Of a stretch of DNA of 64,000 bases, positions 9,506-21,373 are shown one piece after another. Every line of letters starts with the position of its first letter. Position 1 is the stretch's first letter. The notes under the pieces are model-generated. The model was not told the DNA's origin and ran no database searches. It worked only from the letters and a program-made list of their open reading frames with translations. The translations under genes were made by a program, and so were the position numbers. The stretch comes from Hyaloperonospora brassicae (taxonomy: Eukaryota; Oomycota; Peronosporomycetes; Peronosporales; Peronosporaceae), in NCBI GenBank assembly GCA_947650285.1, contig CANTFL010000471.1, positions 153,937-217,936 of the forward strand, given 5' to 3'.

Positions 9506-12500
9506 TTAGATGTCAGTGACGGTCACCACAAACTCGTCGGGCCGCGAAGTAGAGTGCTGAGCGGCCGAGGAAGCAAAAACCTGCGTGCCACGACGATTCT
9601 CAGAAATAGGTGCAGTGGGGCTCACATCAGGAGTATCAAGTTCGTTTGGATCGACGTTCTCGACAATACGAGACACCACATCGCTCTCGGTAACACCCGC
9701 CGGCACGAATACGGGGAAATCAGGATGGCGTGGCCTGAAGCAAGTGTTTTATGGATGACTTTCTGGCCGAGTCAACTACCAGACCCGCCAGGGCTTAGAA
9801 ACATCCAACGCAGCGAGTTCAGCAAACCAGTCAGGACTTGAAGGCACCCATCGTGACTCACAAGCGGGTAATAAGGCACGTATGGATCAAACTAGAGCTC
9901 GGTATAGAGAGCAGGAGCCGTCCCGTCAGGCATCCGCGCGGAAACTGACTCGTTCAAGATAAGGTTAAGGAACATTACGGACACCCGGTGAAGGCCTCCA
10001 CGACACTTTCGAGTGGTGGAGCATTCCGACCAAAGCACGAAAAGCATGCCCACGTCAACAGTCGACCGGATGGAGCCCAAACCTGGGTTCATCCCCATCA
10101 AGACGCTCAACTCGACAAGCCAATGACTTCTTTTCCACAAGGCGACGTATACGTTCGACCGGGAATCAACAGTCTCATCGCCTTCGACATCATGACCGAA
10201 CCCCGATATCGCCCCAGACGTCACAGACAGCATCCAAATACTTCTCGTCCGAACATACCGTTTGGAAGACGAGATTCTAGCTTGAGCAATAAGAGGACGA
10301 GCCGCAGCCACAGAAGTAGGTGTGTTTGGGAAAAGACCGAGAGTCACCCTATCAGGGTTACCACGGGTATAGCACGTCCATCATCGCTCGAAGAGCAGCT
10401 ACCAAGACGGGAGTAGCCGAGATAACAGGCCGGCCACGGAGGTCCTCCATGCGGAGAGTCGGCCGATCGGCATTGAGGTAAGCCCTACATCGGGCCGAAC
10501 CTGGATGATAAAACGCGGTGTCCAGACTCTGCCGCATTGCTGGCGTATGATGCGAGTCGCGCGCCACTGCCTGTACCGCAGGGATTGAAGAGTGCCGCAC
10601 GGGGCACACACAGCGAGGGAGGCGGTGCCGATGCCACATACGCGGGGACGGAAGATACGACAGCGGCCTAAGGCGCTTCACTGGCCCCAGGAGTAGACAG
10701 GCTCGATCGACGAGTCTATGCCGTTCGAGGCGCATCCTGAGACGTAGCGCAGCGAGACACAGGCGAAAGTGGTTTCCGGGGAGTTTGGCGGGTGTAGCCG
10801 CGGTCGTGCGACTCGACTTGTGCTTCTTCGCCGGCTTCACTGGAGCCGCAGCAGTGTCGACCAAGCTCAGCGACGATGAGGTCACGGAGAAGGAGGAAGA
10901 CGCGGAAGTCAACGGAAGATCCGAGGCAACCACATTCTGCGACACATAAACCGACTTCGGCGATGTAGATGTGGCCACCGACGTCGATTCAGAAACCCGA
11001 GGATCAGCTCGTCGAGATCCAGTTGACACAGTGGGGTAATGAGCACGACCTAGACTTCGAAGAGCACGCGACCGCACGCCCACATGACTACCTAGAGAAA
11101 TCGCTGGGAAAGGCAAGCGTCAGTTTTAGTACTTCGCCGAGCATGAGAGTCCGTTGCATTCGTCGAACAGGAAGATGTGACAGGCGACGAAAGGACGGAA
11201 TAATATCGACGCCTACAGCCTGAGTCGATGGATCAACCACCGCCAGTGGAGCTGGGAAGACAAAGTTCTGGAGTAGTCGACAACGGCTAACCGGATGAAG
11301 AGACCGGACTCGACGAGCGGGACGACTGGACTGGTGTAACCGGATCCGACGGTGCACTCTATGTGCTCTCGGCCGGTATCTCGCCACGCAAAGAAAACGC
11401 AGGCGGCGCATACTGCAGACAAGAAAGTCGTGGGCCGGTCGACGGCGACGATGACGATAGCTCCAGCGGTCTTTCGATAGGAACATAGTATATCAGCGCA
11501 GAGCGGGCTTCGCTTGGCGAAACACCGCTCGATGACGACCCGATCGCGTGTGTCCGAAGGGATAACACTCAAGAATTCGCCGTCTAGCCTAGTGAGATGA
11601 CTTCGGGGAACCGCGTAGCGATAAGGCGACACGATCCAGAGTTCAAGTCAATCTCACGCGGATTGAAGCCTGGATCGTCGATTCCAGTGATAGCCGTAGT
11701 AGGGAGAGTGGGATTGAGCGGATATATATCGCGATGATGCCGAGGCCTGTTACGCAGGCCGACGATCACGCGGCGCTGATCGTGGATGAGTCTCCAGTCA
11801 GCACGCAAGGCATGATCACCGCCATTACACATGGCCATGGTGGCGTCTTGCAACTGGCGGTAATATGCCGTCGCGACTCCGCAGGTAGCAGCTGGTTGGG
11901 CTAGAGACTCGGCGAGTCGACCAGTAAGACGAGAAATTTCGCGATCCCGCGCTTGGATTGCTACATGCAAGCTGTAGATGGTCCGCTCCGCCTATTCAAG
12001 TCGGTTCGCGCGCTGAGCGGCTTCCTTCTCGATAGTGAAGATAGACTTCTTCAGTGACTCAATGAATCCGGTTTTTCTAAACGCAGCCGCCTGCCAAGTA
12101 GCGGCCTCCACTTGGGTAGTCTTCAGCTGAACGCGCAAATCGACGGACTCGTCGATCGCGGCTTCCATTCGTCAACGATGCGCTGCGCCACTCCGCTCCG
12201 ACTGCGCAAGAGCAACTCACAGCCAAACTACCGAGTCCATTTGGTCGAGGGGACCAACGGCATCCCCACTGGCGACGACGACCAAATCGATGAGTTGACA
12301 TGGCTTGCCAGATGGATTGACGCGTCGACGCACCGAACAGTGGACGTGGCGTCTCCAATAGAGGGGCAACGATACGAGCCAAATATACTTCACGCTGATG
12401 AGTTTGGTGGTCCATACGTCTCAGCCTGAGACAGAGATCAGCAACAATAATTGATTTCTCAACGTCGATGTCCGAGACATCACCAAGGCAACTTATTGAA

Positions 12501-12679
12501 GGTGAAGATGCATGAGAACAAGGATCACAGGGCGGCGGCATCATTCCGGACGATTCAGACGGCGCAGAATCTTGATGACCAGGATGAAATCGTTGCAAAC
12601 CCACCGCGGCGTTGAGACAATTAGGAAAACTCGACGAAGCAACGTCACCGAGCGATAAGTCGGTGGCGCCGGGAATCAA
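9506..12679 (-). pseudogene. antisense coding-like region of element B
   Basis: Opposite to gag-pol, several long open pieces follow in order. 12679-12300 starts with M-I-P-G-A-T-D-L-S-L and is Ser/Pro-rich. 12190-11584, in changing frames, has a helical stretch including A-I-Q-A-R-D-R-E-I-S-R-L-T-G-R-L and D-W-R-L-I-H-D-Q-R-R-V-I-V-G-L-R-N. Then come Ser-rich segments at 11568-11213 and 11116-10358, and pieces down to 9506. I know no family match. The layout (Ser/Pro-rich head, coiled-coil middle, Ser-rich tail) is like that in element A. At least five frame changes show decay. Confidence 0.4.
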
Positions 12680-13071
12680 TTAGAAGAGCTGTATGGTGAC
12701 TCTCGGATTGACAGCATTGGAAGGCAAGTTTGTCTGGAACAGGGTGGAGCATGAGAACATCAAGGCTCACAAGGGATCAGGACGGATCTAGAAGCTTAGA
12801 TAAAAGGATAACCGCACTAACTATAACGCAAGCAGCGGAATTGACTGGACTGGCCGACGTATTCGGACACTGAACCTGAGCGGTGTGTAAAACGCAGAAG
12901 TCAAGAACGTCAAACCCCGGCTAAGTAAGAGAGAGCAAGCACGACGATTCACTGCTTACCATAGGTCGGCAAAAGAGGGAAAGGCAAGCTCAATAAGGAC
13001 GATTCGTGGAGGGATTAAGAAGTACTGGTCGAGACACTCGCCCGTTGGGTTCGTATCGCGACCGGAGGAGT

Positions 13072-13984
13072 TGTGGTGTAGGAAATTTTCGAACGTGGTA
13101 TATCCTACTTTTGCTTGACTATAGTATTGTTGAAGCCGACAAGTGCAAAAAGAGCACATCGAAGCTGAAGAGTCAAGTATCGACGACATTTGGCTCGACG
13201 AGGTAATACTTGACAAGACTAGACGCAACGAGCCAATATTCTACGAACCAAGCCTCGACAAGTTAAACTTCGACGAGCCAAGACTTGATCAGAGAGCTAG
13301 ATCGTAATTACAGAACAGAATTTTTCCAATTCCAAGACACGTGTACATTTTCAAGTAAGTCTCTGCGTGGGCTGGATTATGCCTGATGTCGAGACTCGAG
13401 GAGCATAGCTTGTAGAGGTCTCGAGAGAAAGCGCCAAGAGTTAAGTCCGTCCGGGGTGAGCATTACTCGCTTCCAACGAAAGATAAGTCTCGTCGCCCGG
13501 CGATCTTGTGAACCAGTAGATAGCACCGCTTTGAGGCTCGTCGTACGGTGAGCCAGCGAATCAATTGACGGTACCGATTTAAGTCTCGTCGCACGGTGAG
13601 CCAGTACTCAATTGACGGCACTTCACAACGACTCGTCAAACTACTAGCAGGTGGGAATTTTATCAAAGACACCGTAAGTCTTCCAGTCGGCCGTATTCTG
13701 TGCTCGGTGACCTGTAAAAGCGTGAGAACGCCGACGTCTACCCATTAGTACGCGACCACAGAGCTAGAGGAACGGAAAACGCTGATCTCAGGCAGTATTC
13801 TGGAAAGGATAGCGAGTGGTTGGAGGTATTCAGATTAATCGAGATCCACAACTGAACCCGAAGAGAAGAACCGCGAATGGAATTGAACCGAAGGACTAGC
13901 CCAACTGCGCCGACTCGCTCGGCGATTGCTGTGCTGTTCCGTTGCCACTCTATTGCCGCGTATCTGACGAACTACGATAATAAA
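13072..13984 (+). repeat. 3' LTR of element B
   Basis: Starts TGTGGTGTAGGA straight after a short purine tract (GGAGGAG, 13064-13070). It matches the 5' LTR closely from about 13307 onward and diverges again in the last 25 bases. The segment 13160-13305 is unlike the 5' LTR and contains repeated CGACGAG/CGACAAG-type motifs. Confidence 0.75.
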
Positions 13985-14130
13985 CTAATCACACATCGTT
14001 AGATGGTTGGACAGTATGTGGGATCAGTATCATTGAAGAATAACACCTCAAGTCATTTCTTGGGTGTAGGTTTGTCTGGACGGTATGATAATCCCAATGG
14101 TCATGTCAATATAGGAAAACTTTTTTTTAC

Positions 14131-14415
14131 TTATTTCTCTCTTGAGTTATTCTCAGCAGTATACGCTCCTGTATGAGGACAAAGACTTCGCACTGTATTT
14201 GAGGTATCTCGAGGAGTACACGTCACCAGATATTGGAGCTCCCCAACGAGCTCCCAATATGATGGGCTAGCGTCATAAATTCTGGTGATACCCGTCTTAT
14301 TCGTCATTATCTTTACGCTTTGCTGCTGTAATATTCGTTCCGGCTTGTCTTTCTCCATTTGAAATTTCTTTAACATGCAATCAATGTATGGTGTCAGGGA
14401 CAAACACGTCATCAC
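14131..14415 (-). pseudogene. C-terminal RT segment of Copia element C
   Basis: Contains L-T-P-Y-I-D-C-M-L-K-K-F-Q-M-E, then Y-W-E-L-V-G-E-L-Q-Y-L-V-T-C-T and T-V-R-S-L-C-P-H-T-G-A-Y. These match the YRELVGxLxYL and RPDI block that ends the Copia RT. It stops at N-N-S-R-E-K, so RNase H is missing. Confidence 0.65.
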
Positions 14416-14439
14416 CCCAAACTCTTACTTCACCTCCGT

Positions 14440-15470
14440 ATAAAGAAGGTAAGTTACGCGTCCAAACCCTTTAAAAAAATAATGCACGTGTGGTGGAGTG
14501 AAAATCAAAATTTCGTGATGATCTTTCGAAACACTCATTGTGCTGAACTGTCGACTTTCGGTAGGGCGGTAGCCTGATGCCGCGTATAGACCTTAAATCA
14601 CCTTGTGTATTCGTCGGCTCGCTGTTTGCACTCTTCGGTAGACTCGGACGAAGACTGTGATGTGAAAGCCTTGGCAGAGGTAGACCTTGGGTTCCAAGGG
14701 GATATGCTTCACTCGGTTGGCAAGTAGTTGGCCAGTCGATCGACTCATTCAACAGTGGGCTTATAACCAAATCCTTCAGGTAATTTGCCGATCGTCACCT
14801 TTTGAAATTATCACGGGATTTCTAACCTCCTGGTCTTTAACGTACTCACTAACCGCTAGTTTGGGAGTTCGCTTCCGATAGCGGGTCTTGGAGGGTTGCT
14901 TCTCGACGAACCCACAGGCCAAACACTGCATGGGCTCTAGTCGCACTTGGTCTAACCACACAATTGTATTCGACGGAAGTGGTGGACAAAACAGTATCCC
15001 TTCCCCAGAACAGGTGGTCAGACTAAACAAATTTTTCCTATAAGTACAACACCGGCGTGCCACGTTGATCTCAAATTGAGTAGAATTAGATATAGCCCTA
15101 TCCTTAAACTTCTTCTATCTATCCTTTCCGGGTGCTCTGAATCTTTATGTGACTGGTCAGGAGTAGCCGGATTCCGAAGACAGGATCTACTAATGAGAGA
15201 CCAATGTCTACAAATGATGGACCGGGTCTACCAGTGCGATACTTAGGTCTACCGATGAGGAACCGGGTCCACCCCTGCGGGTCTCAGGTCTACCGATGAG
15301 GGACCAGGAATACCAGTTCGAGAGTCAAGTCTATCATTGAGGGACCGCTGTCGTCATCCGTCAGTAGCACGTTACCGGTTTGGTGGCAACGGTATTCCCC
15401 TTGATTGTTCCTGTGGTCCTCTTTTGCGTGAAGGTCCAACAACTTTGTGGTACATTTCCTCTCAGGCACC
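14440..15470 (-). other. insert of unknown origin inside Copia RT
   Basis: This stretch lies between the RT palm and the RT C-terminal segment and does not read as Copia protein. Minus-strand open pieces at 15063-14776 (with C-S-G-E-G-I-L-F-C-P-P-L-P-S-N and C-L-A-C-G-F-V-E-K) and 14770-14471 look like successive parts of one unknown sequence split by a stop. I cannot name it. It may be a captured gene fragment or a small transposon; I saw no clear terminal repeats. Confidence 0.4.
15180..15350. repeat. imperfect short tandem repeat
   Basis: A degenerate unit of about 20-22 bp (core GGTCTACCGATGAGGGACC, alternating with GGGTCTACCAGTGCGGGTC-like units) is repeated about seven to eight times within the insert that splits the Copia element. 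Confidence 0.65.
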
Positions 15471-15476
15471 CCTTTC

Positions 15477-15811
15477 TTAAGGGTGACCTCTTGTACCTTC
15501 ATAATGATATCCTCGATGTCTATCATGTTCCAAAAGTACTTCACCACACACGCAAGTTTCAAGCTTGACATCGATGGTGCTCGAAGTTTCTATAATTGGC
15601 ATGTCATCAACGTAGACAGTAACAAAAACAATTCGCCCTTCAGCATATTTATAGTACAACCCTCGTCAAATGCGCACCGTTGGAACCATTGTTCACCAAG
15701 CAAACGTGCAAAGTCTGATACCAGAGCCGTATCGCCTGTCTTAGACCGTATAAACCTTTCTTCAACGACTATTGAGAAACGCGGTTTCAACATCGATATG
15801 TCTTGCCTCAA
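15477..15811 (-). pseudogene. reverse transcriptase palm of Copia element C
   Basis: Y-Y-K-Y-A-E-G-R-I-V-F-V-T-V-Y-V-D-D-M is read on the minus strand at about 15659-15600, keeping the Y-V-D-D catalytic box of Copia RTs. Upstream pieces give R-F-I-R-S-K-T-G-D and the G-C-T-I segment. After Y-V-D-D the frame continues I-I-E-T-S-S-T-I-D-V and then breaks. RT copies element RNA into DNA. Confidence 0.65.
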
Positions 15812-16610
15812 GCGCTGAGGAGATGTATATCAGCAGCATCAAGGGTACCTTTGGTAATCGAACGACAGGAGAGTATGTTCTGTCGAATTCCAACCCTGCT
15901 ATTTGTTTAAAACAGTAAAAAACAAGCTAGTCCTTGTAGCGTAAGACTTTGCCATTCTAATCCCTTTTGATACGAAAAACCCACCGCGAACGAGGCCCTT
16001 TGCTGCTCTTGACGCTTTGTTTTCTGGTCAATCTATACGGATCCATGTAACATCTCGCAACAGACAATTATACTCTGTTCGCATTGCCTCCTCCAACTCT
16101 TGCCTCTGTGGTGGTTTAAAGTCCTACCCTGTATTTGGGACTTGTTCACATAAACCTTCTACCATGAACTTATCATCTCTTAGTCGGACATTCAATCGAA
16201 TTGAACGACTCAAATGTCTATAGGTCCTTGTACAGTGATACTTTCATTCGGCTGTTGTTGAAAAGATGCCTTTTTTGTGTGTGCATGGGTTTTAACTGAC
16301 GCATTAGCATTTTTCGGTACTGATCTTGCTAAGTCAGTTCCTGCTACTCCTTTGTACCGTCGCCTGCGAGTTGTGCGATGGTTCTTCTTCTTCTTCATCC
16401 AATTCCGACTCGTCACTACTCGACGATGTAGCCTCATTATATGTGTCTTGTGTTAACTATCCTAGGTACATCTGCTTCCAATGTTTGTGCTACACTACTA
16501 CTCTCACCTTTTATTTGTCACATATTTTACTGGCAAAGGTACACACGCTATTATTTCGTCCATTTCGCGCTGCCCTTTGAGCAATGCAGACGGGTACTCC
16601 TCAATCACTG

Positions 16611-17626
16611 TTATGTCTTTACGAAATAAACGTCTCGAGCTTCTATGATATCGACGGTCCATAAATTCAGCAATCTATATCCAGTCGTGACCTGGGCGAA
16701 TTCGAGAAGCAGTCCTGGATCTGACTTGTGGCTTAGCTCCGTACTTTGTTTCTCTGTTGGCGCATGCACGAACCCAGCAGATCCGGATACCTTGCTGCTG
16801 GGTTTGCTGACATTGGTTTTGAATCTGAACAATTTATCTGATGGTTTAATTTCATTCAGTGATCGTGTTGCAGTCATGTTGTCGATGCCGACAGTGTATC
16901 GAAATACTAATGACCACATTTTCGTCGGAATATCAGCAGCCTGCATCGCATCTCGCAGTTTTTTGGTTGACTAAAACACCGTTACGTTTTTCAACTAGTG
17001 CATTCTCTTATGGTACATAAACACGAGAGAGAATAGATCGAATGACCTTAGCTGCAAGAATTACTTCAAGCTCAGAATTGACGAATTATCCTTCACCATC
17101 ACTTGGAAATCGGTAAATCCGATGTCATTTTTGCCAGAAGTTCCGTGATGAGTTGGATGATCTTCTCCTTCTTTTCGGACCTAAATTTTTACCGGTAACA
17201 ATATATATCGTGAGTCTTTATCTTGAATCAGCTGAAAGTGTCGGTACTGTTAAAATCCTGGTAAAGTTTACTCATATCACAGGCATCTGACATGAGTGGT
17301 CGTAGTTCACCTTGGTGCGCTTTTGTGCTGCGCTGACCTTGTACGACATTGGTTTACGCTTGGCCGACATGCAGATTATACACGAAAACTTTGATGAAAA
17401 GATCTTTCGCTATATCCATACCTTTTACAACGTCGCGGTCAAACATGTGTTTCAAGGGTGACACATTGAGACAACATAAGCGTTCGTGACGGAGCATCGA
17501 TGGAACTGAATCGTCATTTAGTGTCATCATCGCCACATTATCACTAACACCTGTCACGATCGACCATTGAAGCCAGTTGTGATCGTTGTTCATGACAAAT
17601 TTAAGTCGCCATTCTCCTATATCCAA
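16611..17626 (-). pseudogene. GAG-pre-integrase domain and integrase of Copia element C
   Basis: 17626-17354 contains S-P-L-K-H-M-F-D-R-D-V-V-K-G-M-D-I-A-K-D, the linker ahead of the Copia integrase. Broken pieces of the core follow. 16946-16611 gives the C-terminal part: M-Q-A-A-D-I-P-T-K-M-W, T-R-S-L-N-E-I-K-P-S and a final A-R-D-V-Y-F-V-K-T. The catalytic D-D-E core is heavily broken. Opposite-strand open frames over this stretch look like shadows. Confidence 0.6.
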
Positions 17627-17700
17627 TTATAGCTTTCTTGGAATCACAGTAGATAAGCTGAACGAAGGAACCCATGTGCTATTTTCCATTTGACCAAGAC

Positions 17701-17991
17701 TTATTCAATTATTGATCCTTTGGGTGAGAATTCCAATTCATCCAACTGTACCAAAAACTTTTGTTCGCTGTGCAGATTTACTGCTTGTAGCAGCACCGAC
17801 CCGCACGTTGTTCCTCTTGTATTTTCTCCTGTCCAAACGGTGAAGTAGTCAATAGACTGTCCGAGATAAATAAACATGTCGCGCTCAATACGCAAATGTG
17901 TCGTGCTTCCACAGTCTATCCCCCATTTTCGTGCTTCCTTTGAGCGCAAGTCGTCTGGATCGCTAGTGTCCTGGTCAAGACCACCTCTCAT
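17701..17991 (-). pseudogene. aspartic protease of Copia element C
   Basis: W-G-I-D-C-G-S-T-T-H-L near the start of a 96-codon frame corresponds to the W-x-I-D-S-G-A-T-x-H active-site loop of Copia proteases; the Ser is Cys and the Ala is Ser here. The frame continues into a region with G-S-V-L-L-Q-A-V-N-L-H. It sits between gag and the GAG-pre-integrase domain, as expected. The protease cuts the polyprotein. Confidence 0.6.
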
Positions 17992-18029
17992 TAAATTCAG
18001 GTTGGCGCTTTTGATGAATCTCTAATACG

Positions 18030-18970
18030 CTTTTCTTTGCGCTTCTTGGAATTATTCTTAGTCTTGAAGTTGTTGTTTTTGTTGTCTTGAATCTTGTTCT
18101 GGTGACGCTTATAGAGCCAACAGCCTCGGCGAAAATGACCGTTCTTGCCACAATGGAGCCACTAGACCTATTTCATTTTCTTGGAAACCGATTGTGTCCT
18201 GACGCCCCCAAGCAGTGTTAAAATTCATCATCACGGATCTTGAGTTGCCGTTGAACGATAAAGTAGCTTGTTTCACCAGTTTATCACGCTCTTCACGCGA
18301 TCGTAGCGCACTAGTTACTTGTTGCAGTGTTGGTGGATATCCTTGCCTGGTTGGTAGGTCGAATTGTTCTACCAACTCGCGATGGGTTATCGCAACACCC
18401 ATCAAAAGTAGACGTGCCATCTCATTGTCAGTGCTCATCTTCTCGGTACCCATGTTTTGTAGTTGCTGACCCAAACGTGCCATCTTCTTGAAGTAATCCG
18501 TCATCGATTCACATGGCTATGTGAATGCTGGTACAACTTCGGCGCAACATTACCACATAAGAGAACTCGCGCTAGGTCTTATCCGAAACGAGCGACGCCC
18601 ACTTTTCTGTTGCTATGGCCACCGAGCACACCTTAGTTGCATCATCGTTCTGACATTCGCGCAATCCTCGCATAATCGTAGCACGAGCGAGCCGATCTTT
18701 GTCGTCGAGTTGTGTCTGCAATGTTTGGTACGAGGCATGTCTTGTCTCAGTTCCGACAACGACATCCCAACCTTCTTGATCTCCAAGGTAAAGCATCGGC
18801 TCCACTTATTTCAGCTTAAATGTCCTTCAAATTGAGGCGGCTTATTGAAACCATGCAACGGTCGATCGGTGGTATATTTGCAGCACCACCTCCACTTGCG
18901 GCATCTATTGTACCGCTTTCGACCCGCTCATGTTTTCTCTTCGACGTCACTTTCATTTAACGTGATGTGG
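18030..18970 (-). pseudogene. gag of Copia element C
   Basis: The start region (about 18960) reads K-R-K-H-E-R-V-E-S-G then a P-P-Q-F-E-G-H-L-S block. A shifted frame follows with D-D-K-D-R-L-A-R-A-T-I-M-R-G-L-R (18805-18572), and then M-T-D-Y-F-K-K-M-A-R-L-G-Q-Q-L (18504-18109). Near 18165-18110 a zinc knuckle C-G-K-N-G-H-F-R-R-G-C is seen; the upstream Cys of the C-x-x-C pair is lost beside a stop. A Lys/Asn-rich tail reaches about 18030. Gag assembles the particle in which element RNA is copied. Confidence 0.65.
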
Positions 18971-18984
18971 TAGGCCAAGGGCTT

Positions 18985-19590
18985 GTGCTTATAGACTAAC
19001 AGCTTTGGCGCTTCTGCAGGTAGAATACCTTGGCAATGATCGCGAGAAAGTGAAAAACAAGAAGCAAATAAAAAAGTGAGATTCATCGATTTTCTCTTCC
19101 ATATGCAAGCAACGTTCTTGTAGCACGAGGAGGAACAATTTCACGGAAACCCCCTTTCGCCGTCATGACTCCTGTCGACCCCATCATTCATCACTCATAA
19201 GTCAGAGGTCGCCCAATACTTCATGTCACAAGTCCCTCCCGGTCTCTCTTGTCGATTCTAGGCAGTTCGACAGAAACGTGATCTTCATTTTCCAATAACG
19301 AGGCATTGCTTATACTCCCCGTATAATCGCAACCCTATCGATGCTCCTCTCGATCCCGAGCGCCCATCATCATACCAAAAAAGTGAAAGGCTTTGTATGG
19401 CTACTACAAGGGTGTCAAAATGAATTGCTCTTGTTGTCGGCACTAACAACCTTAGGCAAATTTCGATCTTGTAGAAACCGAAGAACTCTAGCAGCGACAG
19501 ATAAGGTATGATTACTACCGCCTGATGTAATGGCACATTTTTGTCGCGTTGCTCCAGGAGAGCCAGAGTACGTAGCTTGAATGAGGTGGA
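18985..19590. other. region between Copia gag and LINE D, nothing assigned
   Basis: A minus-strand 83-codon frame (19536-19285) is the only sizeable open stretch; I do not recognise it. The Copia 5' LTR could lie here, but no partner copy exists in the window to test it. Confidence 0.4.
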
Positions 19591-19599
19591 ACCTGAGTG

Positions 19600-21340
19600 C
19601 TAGCTATAACGGCGATAACGATGCGTTTCATATCGTGATAGGTGAGTGAGAAGGTGAAGTATATTCAGGTACGCTGGCGACCCGCTATATCCAGTATGGC
19701 AGTGATCAAAATTACCACACATACAGCTAAGTTGCAAGCTTAGGCTAGTGTGGTTCCACGAATGACGCCTACGAGCAGCGCGAGGTGTTTTCGTGAAAAA
19801 AATCGGTCTTTTTCTGTGTAAGTAGGTCCACTTTAATCTGCGTGCTCGGAAGTAGAAGAATCGGTCCAGTGATTGACGTCGTTGACGAGGTGTGCAGCCA
19901 TCTCCTGAACAATTATTTGGCCTAACGGGATTCGGATCTGGACGAAACTGCACGTGGTCATGGCTATGTTCGCCGCACAGTCAGCCATTTTGTTGTCACG
20001 GAAGTTATGACCCCAGCTAACCACAGCTACTTCGTCGGCCAAATCTCTCGCCACGTCGTATAAGTGCGCCAGTTGGGGTTTACGCGGTGATTGATATGTC
20101 CTGAGTTGCGAGAGCACTAAAGCACTGTCCCCTACGACATAAAGAGGCGACAACAGGCCTTCTTTTATCGGCGAAGACCGTGCACGAGACCTTAATATAC
20201 GACAAAATTGTTAGTAGTAGTTGGATTGCCATATGCCATGGTGGCCACCCACACGATGCCGGCTGTGTGGGTAGGTGCGTGAAGCTTGACAATGACGGAT
20301 CCAGACCCGCCCGGCCCAGGATTTCCTCGAGATCCCTTATTGAGGAAAAGCAGGTATAGCACACCTGCCTGGCTGGTCAGCCAGCCGTAGTGATTGTAGT
20401 GGAATTAATTCATTGCGTAGTAAAAGCGTGTCGGCCAGTGCCGATCGCATCCGCGCTAGTATCTGGCTATCATCTCCACCTTCTGGTTGGTATACAGAGC
20501 TTCGAAATCGTGTCAGTGCACGACGCAGGTGTAACGTAGCCCTGTAAATTTGCGTTTATTCTGGCAGGGTGGGATCTCGCATCCGATTCAGGCGCTCAAT
20601 CCATATAGCATGTAGCGACGACGAAACGACAAATCGCCATAGTTCATTCGCCGCGTGGCTGACTTTGCTTTGTACCGATCAACGCTTATCGCGAGAGATC
20701 GCTGAAGTGCCGTCTAGGCTGCTGACGGCTGCCCTGGGAGCTCCATGGCGGACACCCAGACATCCTTGTCGGCCTCGTCAAAAGAATCTAGACATCGCCA
20801 TAGCGACCACAGATGTACACAATGGCGTTTTACGCCGGTGCAGCTCCAGAAGACGTGACTTGTTGGTGCGAGAGTCTTCTTTTCGCCCCCGGTGTTGGGG
20901 CATGAGAGATCGTGCGCTGCCCAGTTCCATAACGGGAAGCTGTTACTCTCGAATCGATACAGCGTTTGTACATCTGTCGGAAATGTCGCTCGGATTAGGC
21001 GGAATTCACGCCATGAAATCATACCGGTGCCAGCTGAAATAACCCGAAAGCCGTGCTTTTGTATTCGTGAGTCGCGCTGTTGTTCTCCAATTCTCAACGG
21101 GATAGGTATCGTACTTCACGCGACAAGTCAGGTGCTTTAAAGCATCTACTTGGCGTGCTGGACCGCGCAGAGAGCATTGATACTGGAACCAAATGTGATG
21201 CCGTCTCGCGGGCGCAATGACTCGGTCAGGACTAATCAGGGTGGCAGGGATTTGCTTCGGTATTTGGCCAAATTTTTAGCAAATTATCAGGGTGTTTTAG
21301 AATGCTTGGCAATGCTAGTATGGCGTAATGACTAGTAATT
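19600..21340 (-). mobile_element. LINE D, 5'-truncated 3' end (zinc-finger region and RNase H)
   Basis: On the minus strand 21097-20714 reads like the region after the RT in oomycete LINEs: H-V-F-W-S-C-T-G-V-K-R-H near 20830, then D-S-F-D-E-A-D-K-D-V-W-V. A second part near 20630 has L-H-A-I-W-I-E-R-L-N-R-M. RNase H follows: N-K-G-S-R-G-N-P-G-P-G-G-S-G near 20340-20290 and V-V-G-D-S-A-L-V-L-S-Q-L at 20135-20095, ending N-K-M-A-D-C-A-A-N-I-A-M near 19960. The catalytic Asp expected just before G-G-S-R-G-N is changed to Asn-Lys. Endonuclease and RT are absent, as in 5'-truncated LINE insertions. Confidence 0.75.
19833..20370 (-). pseudogene. RNase H domain of LINE D
   Basis: Two frames together give an RNase H fold: a G-S-R-G-N-P-G-P-G-G strand, then P-L-Y-V-V-G-D-S-A-L-V-L-S-Q-L, S-W-G-H-N-F-R-D-N-K-M-A-D-C-A-A-N-I-A and a short tail. 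A frameshift near 20170 and the loss of the first Asp make it inactive. LINE H has the parallel domain at 43350-43772. Confidence 0.65.
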
Positions 21341-21373
21341 GCTTGAGAACGCTGCATTATCAATGATCGCATT

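Larger units (their letters stand above)
7299..13984 (+). mobile_element. Ty3/Gypsy element B, non-autonomous, both LTRs present
   Basis: Two LTRs (7299-8216 and 13072-13984) bracket 4.9 kb holding a primer-binding site, a gag relic, a chromodomain and a long antisense coding-like region. Protease, RT, RNase H and the integrase core are absent. The deletion joins gag to the chromodomain near 8980-9014. The flanking 5-mers (AGTAG on the left, CTAAT on the right) do not match, so no target duplication survives. Confidence 0.8.
14131..18970 (-). mobile_element. Ty1/Copia element C, decayed, truncated, with an internal insert
   Basis: Reading on the minus strand, gag (18970-18030), protease (17991-17700), GAG-pre-integrase (17626-17354), integrase (17300-16611), RT (15811-15477) and the RT end (14415-14131) occur in Copia order (integrase before RT). 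RNase H and the 3' LTR are missing; the element stops next to the 3' LTR of element B. About 1 kb of unrelated sequence separates the two RT parts. No LTR was recognised at 19.0-19.3 kb. Confidence 0.75.
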
